A DNA stretch of 9,045 nt, from assembly GCA_030626365.1 (NCBI GenBank), contig DAOUPC010000097.1:1-9045 (forward strand), written 5' to 3'. A program made the translations under genes and the position numbers. This stretch comes from Paracoccaceae bacterium (GTDB taxonomy: Bacteria > Pseudomonadota > Alphaproteobacteria > Rhodobacterales > Rhodobacteraceae). Below the pieces are notes generated by a model. That model was not told where the DNA came from. It saw only the letters and a list, made by a program, of their open reading frames with translations, and ran no database searches. Positions 5,865 to 9,045 of this stretch are shown here, piece by piece (within the stretch, counting starts at the first letter, position 1; every line of letters starts with the position of its first letter).

Positions 5865-7127
5865 TTATCTCCGACCTCTGTGTCTGCTGCCGCTGGTTTT
5901 GCCACGGCTGGATGCGGCCCTTGATTTATGCGACGGGGCGCGTTTTGCCATTGCCGAAGGTTTGCGCGCGGCTGGCGCACGGGCGACGGGTTTGCGGGTT
6001 GCCGGTTTGGCGGCGGGCCTATTGACCGGGGCACTGGCCCGCGATGGTTTTTGCCCGGTCCGCGCGATTGCATCCCTTTGGGAGGTGCCGGGCCGGTTGA
6101 CGTTTGGCCGGGTTGAAGGGCGATTGCCCCTTGATCCTGAAATGTCGGCAACGCCGGTCTTAGAGGACAATTGCGTGCGCATGGCGTCCCCACGGCTGTT
6201 GGGCCTGTCGATCTGCATTTTGGTTTGGCCGCCGGGACCGCGTTTATTGCTGATCTTGGCGCGGGCATCTTTCTGGCGCTTTGGTTCGGGTTTCCAGGCA
6301 CCATTCCGGTCATGGTCGCGTCCGCCACCGATTGTCACGCTGTTGGCGATATTGACATTGCCGCCTATGCCGATGTTCACCCGCGGGTTACGATAGATCG
6401 GTTTCCCGCCCCAGCCCGCGCAGTTGCGACAACCCCAGTAGTTGTGCCAGTGGTTATCATTGCTAAAAATCTCATTTATCAGGGCGAAGACGGTAAAGGT
6501 AATCAGCGCGTTGCCCAGCACGTTGTTGTCTTTTTCGACATAGACCGTCTGGGGGTTGTATTGGGGTACATAGACCACTGCGGGGTCGGCGGGTTGGATG
6601 ATTACCTCGTCATCCTCGACCGAGACGGTCTGCGCCGCGCCGCTGATCAGCGCCCCGGCGTTGATGGCCTGGGTGCGCATGGTCTGAACGGCGTTCAGCA
6701 CGTCGTCGCTCTGGGCGAGCATGGCTGTGCCGATGGAATCGGTCCACTCAACATGCGCGGCCATGTCCGAAAGGACATCGGGAAAGGCGGTTGCCAGGAC
6801 GGCGACGCTTTCGTCATATTCTTGGGCTTCGATGGCGGCGCTCAGGGCGTCGGGGTCCATTTCGGCATTATCAGTGGCAAACCTGTCGGCCATGACGATT
6901 TCCAGCGGATAGGTGGCCGCCACCAGCACCTGTATCAGCAGCGTATCGGGATAAAGCGCGATCGGGGCCACCAGGTTTTCCAGTTCGGCCTGGGTCAGCA
7001 ATGCGGCTGTATCTGCCTCACTGGTGCTGGATTGGGCCGCGGTGTCGGTGGTGTCGGTCTGCGCCCACGCCATGGGCGCACTACAGAACATCAGCCCGAT
7101 TGCCAGGCTTTTGATGACTTGCCTCAT
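5865..7127 (-). CDS. DUF3300 family exported protein with basic C-terminal tail
   Basis: 420 residues, function unknown. A Sec signal peptide (cleavage likely after Ala22, AWA/QT) is followed by an acidic Thr/Ser/Asp-rich linker to about residue 43. The DUF3300 domain spans about 44-200, with ELENLVAPIALYPDTLLIQV (48-67), ATYPLEIVMADRF (71-83), VEWTDSIGTAMLAQ (126-139), and PADPAVVYVPQYNPQTVYVE (179-198). A hydrophobic stretch (about 203-221) follows, then a His/Trp/Cys patch with CRNC (233-236). From about 271 to the end the protein is low-complexity and rich in Arg, Lys, Pro, Ser and Ala, with 39 Lys/Arg against 8 Asp/Glu and no acidic residue after 352. The ATG at 7127 has AGGAG 6 nt upstream. 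It is first gene of the operon with DUF2950, a pairing known from other Proteobacteria. Cell-envelope location is supported; any binding role of the tail is inference. Confidence 0.87.
   Translation of the reverse strand: MRQVIKSLAIGLMFCSAPMAWAQTDTTDTAAQSSTSEADTAALLTQAELENLVAPIALYPDTLLIQVLVAATYPLEIVMADRFATDNAEMDPDALSAAIEAQEYDESVAVLATAFPDVLSDMAAHVEWTDSIGTAMLAQSDDVLNAVQTMRTQAINAGALISGAAQTVSVEDDEVIIQPADPAVVYVPQYNPQTVYVEKDNNVLGNALITFTVFALINEIFSNDNHWHNYWGCRNCAGWGGKPIYRNPRVNIGIGGNVNIANSVTIGGGRDHDRNGAWKPEPKRQKDARAKISNKRGPGGQTKMQIDRPNSRGDAMRTQLSSKTGVADISGSRGNRPSTRPNVNRPGTSQRDAIARTGQKPSRASAPVNRPAAKPATRKPVARAPAARKPSAMAKRAPSHKSRAASSRGKTSGSRHRGRR
5869..5872 (-). promoter_or_regulatory. Ribosome binding site of the DUF2950 gene
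   Basis: On the minus strand GGAG lies 8 nt before the ATG at 5860, inside the last codons of the DUF3300 gene. It selects this start over the longer open frame and shows the pair is read from one transcript. Confidence 0.75.
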
Positions 7128-7133
7128 CGGCCT

Positions 7134-7138
7134 CTCCT
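7134..7138 (-). promoter_or_regulatory. Ribosome binding site of the DUF3300 gene
   Basis: AGGAG on the minus strand, within AAAGGAGAGG, 6 nt before the ATG at 7127. It is the strongest Shine-Dalgarno site in the window and fixes the start. Confidence 0.8.
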
Positions 7139-7157
7139 TTGTTGGGTGTGATTTTTC

Positions 7158-7185
7158 AAGATAACGGAATTATGCACATTATCAA
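7158..7185 (-). promoter_or_regulatory. Candidate promoter of the DUF3300-DUF2950 operon
   Basis: Minus strand: TTGATA (7185-7180) as -35, a 16-nt spacer and TATCTT (7163-7158) as -10, placing the start near 7151 and giving a leader of about 24 nt. An alternative -10, CATAAT, lies within the spacer. Just upstream is an imperfect 8-nt tandem repeat (plus strand CAATAAAC then CAATAACC, 7183-7198) that could be a binding site. The stretch is AT-rich compared with its surroundings. Confidence 0.4.
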
Positions 7186-7353
7186 TAAACCAATAACCCC
7201 GTAGGCAAGAACCAACCGCTGCGTGCACCTTTGCGCGTCTTTGCCTGCCTTGTCAGCCTGTGGGGGACGTGTCAGTACCGTGTGAACGAGGGGCGGCATC
7301 CGGATATGGATGTGCTATGTGCCCGCAAACGGACCAAACGAAAGGCCAGACCC

Positions 7354-8019
7354 ATGACTCGAGTGTTGAATGCAGAGCGCAAGCCGTCACAATCGGGGCA
7401 GACCCGGTCGATTGTGGTGTTCCTGCACGGCTATGGGGCCAACGGGGCCGACCTGTTGGGGCTGGCTGATCCGCTGGGCGAACATCTGCCGGATACATTG
7501 TTTGTGGCCCCCGATGCCCCCGAGGCCTGCGCTGGTGCGCCGTTCGGGTTTCAGTGGTTTCCAATCCCCTGGATCGACAATTCGTCCGAGGAAGAGGCCG
7601 AGCGAGGAATGCAGGCGGCAGTTGACGACCTGAATGCCTTTCTGGATGCGCTGATGGTGGACGAGGATGTTTTGCCCGAACAGGTGGTTCTGTTCGGTTT
7701 TTCGCAAGGATCAATGATGGCCCTGCATGTGGCCCCGCGCCGCGAAGACCCGGTGGCGGGGATCGTTGCGTTTTCGGGGCGGCTGTTGTCGCCCGAATTG
7801 CTGGTCGACGAGGTGGTGGTGCGTCCGCCGGTCCTGTTGGTGCATGGGGACGCTGATGATGTCGTTCCGCCCCAATCCCTGCCCGAGGCCGCCGAGGCGC
7901 TGGCCGCAGCCGGGTTCGAGGACGTATTTGCCCATATAATGAAGGGCACGGGCCATGGTATCGCGCCAGATGGCCTAAGCGTGGCACTGGCATTCATGCG
8001 GGACAAGCTGGGGCTTTGA
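7354..8019 (+). CDS. Phospholipase/carboxylesterase-type alpha/beta hydrolase
   Basis: 221-residue cytoplasmic serine hydrolase of the carboxylesterase/thioesterase group that includes YpfH and acyl-protein thioesterase-like enzymes; it should cleave short-chain esters or thioesters, exact substrate unknown. The fold is marked by VVFLHGYGANGADLLGLA (21-38) with the oxyanion-hole region, the nucleophile elbow GFSQGS (115-120, Ser117), HGDADDVVP (164-172, Asp168) and GTGHGI (198-203, His201), giving a complete Ser-Asp-His triad. No signal peptide or TM segment is present. The start at ATG 7354 was chosen because homologues begin shortly before the first strand. The same frame extends up to a TTG at 7231, but that extension has no family similarity and is rich in Arg/Lys. 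AAAGG upstream is only a weak ribosome binding site. It overlaps the following acetyltransferase gene by 4 nt. Confidence 0.87.
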   Translation: MTRVLNAERKPSQSGQTRSIVVFLHGYGANGADLLGLADPLGEHLPDTLFVAPDAPEACAGAPFGFQWFPIPWIDNSSEEEAERGMQAAVDDLNAFLDALMVDEDVLPEQVVLFGFSQGSMMALHVAPRREDPVAGIVAFSGRLLSPELLVDEVVVRPPVLLVHGDADDVVPPQSLPEAAEALAAAGFEDVFAHIMKGTGHGIAPDGLSVALAFMRDKLGL

Positions 8020-8522
8020 AACCGGATATCAGGGTCCGCCCGATAAGCGACGCGGATGTGCCGGGGGCCTGCCGGATACTGAACGGGATTATCCGCACTG
8101 GCGGCACGACCGCCTTTGAGGCGGAATTCACCGAGGCCCGCTTTGCACAGCTTTATCTGTATGGCGAGGATCTTATCGCCTGTCATGCCGCCCTTGACCC
8201 GGACGGGCAGGTGGCCGGGTTCCAGTGGATCGGGCGCAATGACAAGCTGCCAGCAGGGTGCGCAGATATTGCCACATTCACCCGCCGTGACCCGCCCTTG
8301 CGCGGGACCGGAACGGCATTGTTTGGGGTGACTTGCGTGTTCGCAAGGGATGCCGGGTTCGGGCAGATCAACGCGACCATCCGCGCCGACAACGTGCCGG
8401 GGCTGGGATATTACACCAAGATGGGGTTTCTTGATCACGCGATAGCGCGCGCTGTGCCCTTGCAGGACGCCACCCCGGTTGATCGTGTATCAAAGCGGTA
8501 TGACCTGAAACCGGACCCGTGA
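8016..8522 (+). CDS. GNAT-family N-acetyltransferase
   Basis: 168-residue acetyl-CoA-dependent acyltransferase. Recognisable parts are the first strand IRVRPISDADVPGACRILN (5-23), the segment GGTTAFE (29-35), the acetyl-CoA pyrophosphate-binding loop PLRGTGTALF (94-103) in motif A, and NATIRADNVPGLGYYTKMGF (119-138), the typical N-x3-A-x4-YxxxGF ending of the fold. The pattern resembles phosphinothricin/L-amino-acid acetyltransferase-like relatives, but the acceptor substrate is not predictable. The start is a TTG at 8016, overlapping the hydrolase stop (TTGA, 8016-8019); no ATG or GTG gives a complete first strand, so TTG with translational coupling is the best reading. Stop is TGA at 8520-8522. 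It is the second gene of a two-gene unit with the hydrolase. Confidence 0.85.
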   Translation: MKPDIRVRPISDADVPGACRILNGIIRTGGTTAFEAEFTEARFAQLYLYGEDLIACHAALDPDGQVAGFQWIGRNDKLPAGCADIATFTRRDPPLRGTGTALFGVTCVFARDAGFGQINATIRADNVPGLGYYTKMGFLDHAIARAVPLQDATPVDRVSKRYDLKPDP

Positions 8523-8534
8523 ACGACTGACTTT

Positions 8535-8573
8535 GCAAGGGCGGCCCTATCTGGCGCGCGCCATATGCCTTGC
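8535..8573. repeat. Nested inverted repeats after the GNAT gene
   Basis: GCAAGG (8535-8540) pairs with CCTTGC (8568-8573), and between them lies a perfect 12-bp palindrome, TGGCGCGCGCCA (8552-8563). No T-tract follows. It may be a terminator-like structure for the hydrolase-GNAT unit or a protein site; evidence is positional only. Confidence 0.35.
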
Positions 8574-8603
8574 GATTTGATGCCCATGTTCGCCGTGGTG
8601 CGC

Positions 8604-8632
8604 AAAAATATATTACATATCAATTAGATACA
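8604..8632. other. AT-rich patch in intergenic region 8523-8770
   Basis: A 29-nt segment with only 4 G/C bases in otherwise GC-rich DNA. No clear -35/-10 pair could be assigned in it. It may be a protein-binding or upstream activating region for the final gene. Apart from this, the flanking repeats and the promoter-like site at 8688, nothing else was seen in the 248-nt gap, including no tRNA. Confidence 0.4.
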
Positions 8633-8673
8633 TCGTGGCCTCCCCTGCCCATCGTGGGGCGGGTGGCGGCGAT

Positions 8674-8717
8674 TTTTTTCAAAATGCTTGCAGATGCCTT
8701 GTTGGGGTCGCTAGGTT
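8674..8717 (+). promoter_or_regulatory. Candidate promoter of the Sel1-like gene
   Basis: A T7 tract plus CAAAA (8673-8684) is followed by TTGCAG (8688-8693) as -35 and TAGGTT (8712-8717) as -10, with an 18-nt spacer that contains a GGGG run. This arrangement resembles strong Rhodobacterales promoters, though the -10 matches the consensus at only 3 of 6 positions. Transcription would start near 8723-8725, leaving a leader of about 60 nt to the ATG at 8783. Confidence 0.4.
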
Positions 8718-8721
8718 TGTT

Positions 8722-8736
8722 CCAGACCAGGTCTGG
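8722..8736. promoter_or_regulatory. Perfect palindrome at predicted transcription start (operator candidate)
   Basis: CCAGACC (8722-8728), a central A, and GGTCTGG (8730-8736) make a perfect 15-nt palindrome about 5 nt after the candidate -10. This is where a dimeric repressor would block initiation. In RNA it could form a 6-bp hairpin with a 3-nt loop, which is less likely to be its role. Confidence 0.4.
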
Positions 8737-8782
8737 CCGGGGAACACAGGCCTAAAACATTGAAACTGATATGGATTATATA

Positions 8783-9045
8783 ATGACTAAAATGCACAAA
8801 CCCTGTGCCGCGCTTACATCTGCCCTGTTTTTTGTCGCATCTGCATCAACCGGATACGCCGAAAAACTGTCCGGTTTCTGGCAGGAACCGCGTGACTATT
8901 ACAACCAGCTTTCTGATGAGGCCTGTGATGGGGACGGCGCGGCCCTGCGTAAACTTATGGTGGCCGCAATCAAGGATGACCACCCGGTCGCGCAACATGA
9001 TCTGGCCTGGGTATACCACACCAAACGCTGCGTTTTCGCCGCAGA
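8783..9045 (+). CDS. Exported protein with Sel1/TPR-like segment, N-terminal part (3' end outside window)
   Basis: 87 residues are visible before the window ends. The N-terminus is a Sec signal peptide: MTKMHK, a hydrophobic core to about residue 20, and likely cleavage after GYA (residue 26). The mature part contains DGDGAALRKLMVAAIKDDHP followed by VAQHDLAWVYHTKRC. The spacing of Ala, Leu and the A-Q-x-x-L-A-x-x-Y pattern resembles a Sel1-like (TPR-related) repeat, which usually mediates protein contacts. Two Cys (48, 83) in the mature part could form a disulfide. Start choice is uncertain: ATG at 8771, 8783 and 8792 are all in frame and none has a clear Shine-Dalgarno; 8783 gives a normal signal peptide. 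No function can be assigned. Confidence 0.55.
   Translation, partial: MTKMHKPCAALTSALFFVASASTGYAEKLSGFWQEPRDYYNQLSDEACDGDGAALRKLMVAAIKDDHPVAQHDLAWVYHTKRCVFAA

Noticed and set aside
5861..6328. Long upstream extension of the DUF2950 frame (to 454 residues)
   Set aside because: It lies entirely within the DUF3300 coding region in another frame; the GGAG site and signal peptide fix the start at 5860.
6171..7151. 326-residue open frame on the plus strand opposite DUF3300
   Set aside because: Antisense shadow of a well-supported gene with family motifs and a strong ribosome binding site.
7231..7353. N-terminal extension of the hydrolase from a TTG start, adding 41 residues
   Set aside because: The extension has no family similarity, is Arg/Lys-rich like random GC-rich translation, and has no ribosome binding site; ATG at 7354 gives the usual enzyme length.
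8570..8755. 61-residue open frame in the 8523-8770 gap
   Set aside because: TTG start without ribosome binding site, runs through the AT-rich patch, the promoter-like site and the palindrome; no domain resemblance.
8688..8782. tRNA or stable RNA gene suggested by the strong-promoter style
   Set aside because: No cloverleaf, no CCA-type acceptor pairing and no TTC-loop sequence could be found downstream; only the 15-nt palindrome is structured.
1..9045. CRISPR arrays, insertion sequences, attachment sites, integrases or toxin-antitoxin pairs
   Set aside because: No regularly spaced repeats, transposase or integrase motifs, or small paired genes were seen on either strand.

Overview
The window looks like chromosomal DNA of an alphaproteobacterium, most likely a marine-type Rhodobacterales (Roseobacter-like) species. 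The reasons are the high GC of most genes with G/C-ending codons, family-typical sequences (CysS ending in FDPAKLEALK, an NDUFAF6-like pseudo-synthase, a short AlkA-type glycosylase), and a T-tract/TTGCAG promoter style. No mobile element, CRISPR array, tRNA or rRNA was seen. The taxonomic call is inference from sequence style, not from a search.

Layout. (1) 3-443, +: the 3' end of cysS, noticeably lower in GC than what follows. (2) 444-519: a short spacer with tandem GC-rich hairpins. (3) 520-2936, +: an operon of a citramalate synthase (cimA) and an NDUFAF6-like squalene/phytoene-synthase-fold protein that lacks the catalytic aspartates, overlapping by one base. (4) 2961-4205, -: a 12-TM MFS transporter, convergent with the operon. 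(5) 4283-4915, +: an AlkA-type DNA-3-methyladenine glycosylase, divergent from the transporter. (6) 4964-7127, -: a two-gene envelope operon, DUF3300 then DUF2950, both with Sec signal peptides, good Shine-Dalgarno sites and a 4-nt gap. (7) 7354-8522, +: a phospholipase/carboxylesterase-type alpha/beta hydrolase and a GNAT acetyltransferase that starts at TTG and overlaps it by 4 nt. (8) 8523-8770: a 248-nt non-coding stretch with palindromes, an AT-rich patch and a promoter-like site with a perfect 15-nt palindrome at the predicted transcription start. (9) 8783-end, +: a secreted protein with a Sel1/TPR-like segment, cut by the window edge.

The genes do not form one pathway. CysS, CimA and AlkA are housekeeping (translation, isoleucine precursor supply, alkylation repair), and the NDUFAF6-like protein probably serves respiratory complex I assembly. 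The least understood part is the DUF3300-DUF2950 operon: a recurrent but uncharacterised pair of exported proteins, one with a long, strongly basic tail and the other with an EF-hand-like acidic loop. No clearly novel system is evident. That operon and the regulatory region of the final gene are the places most worth a second look.
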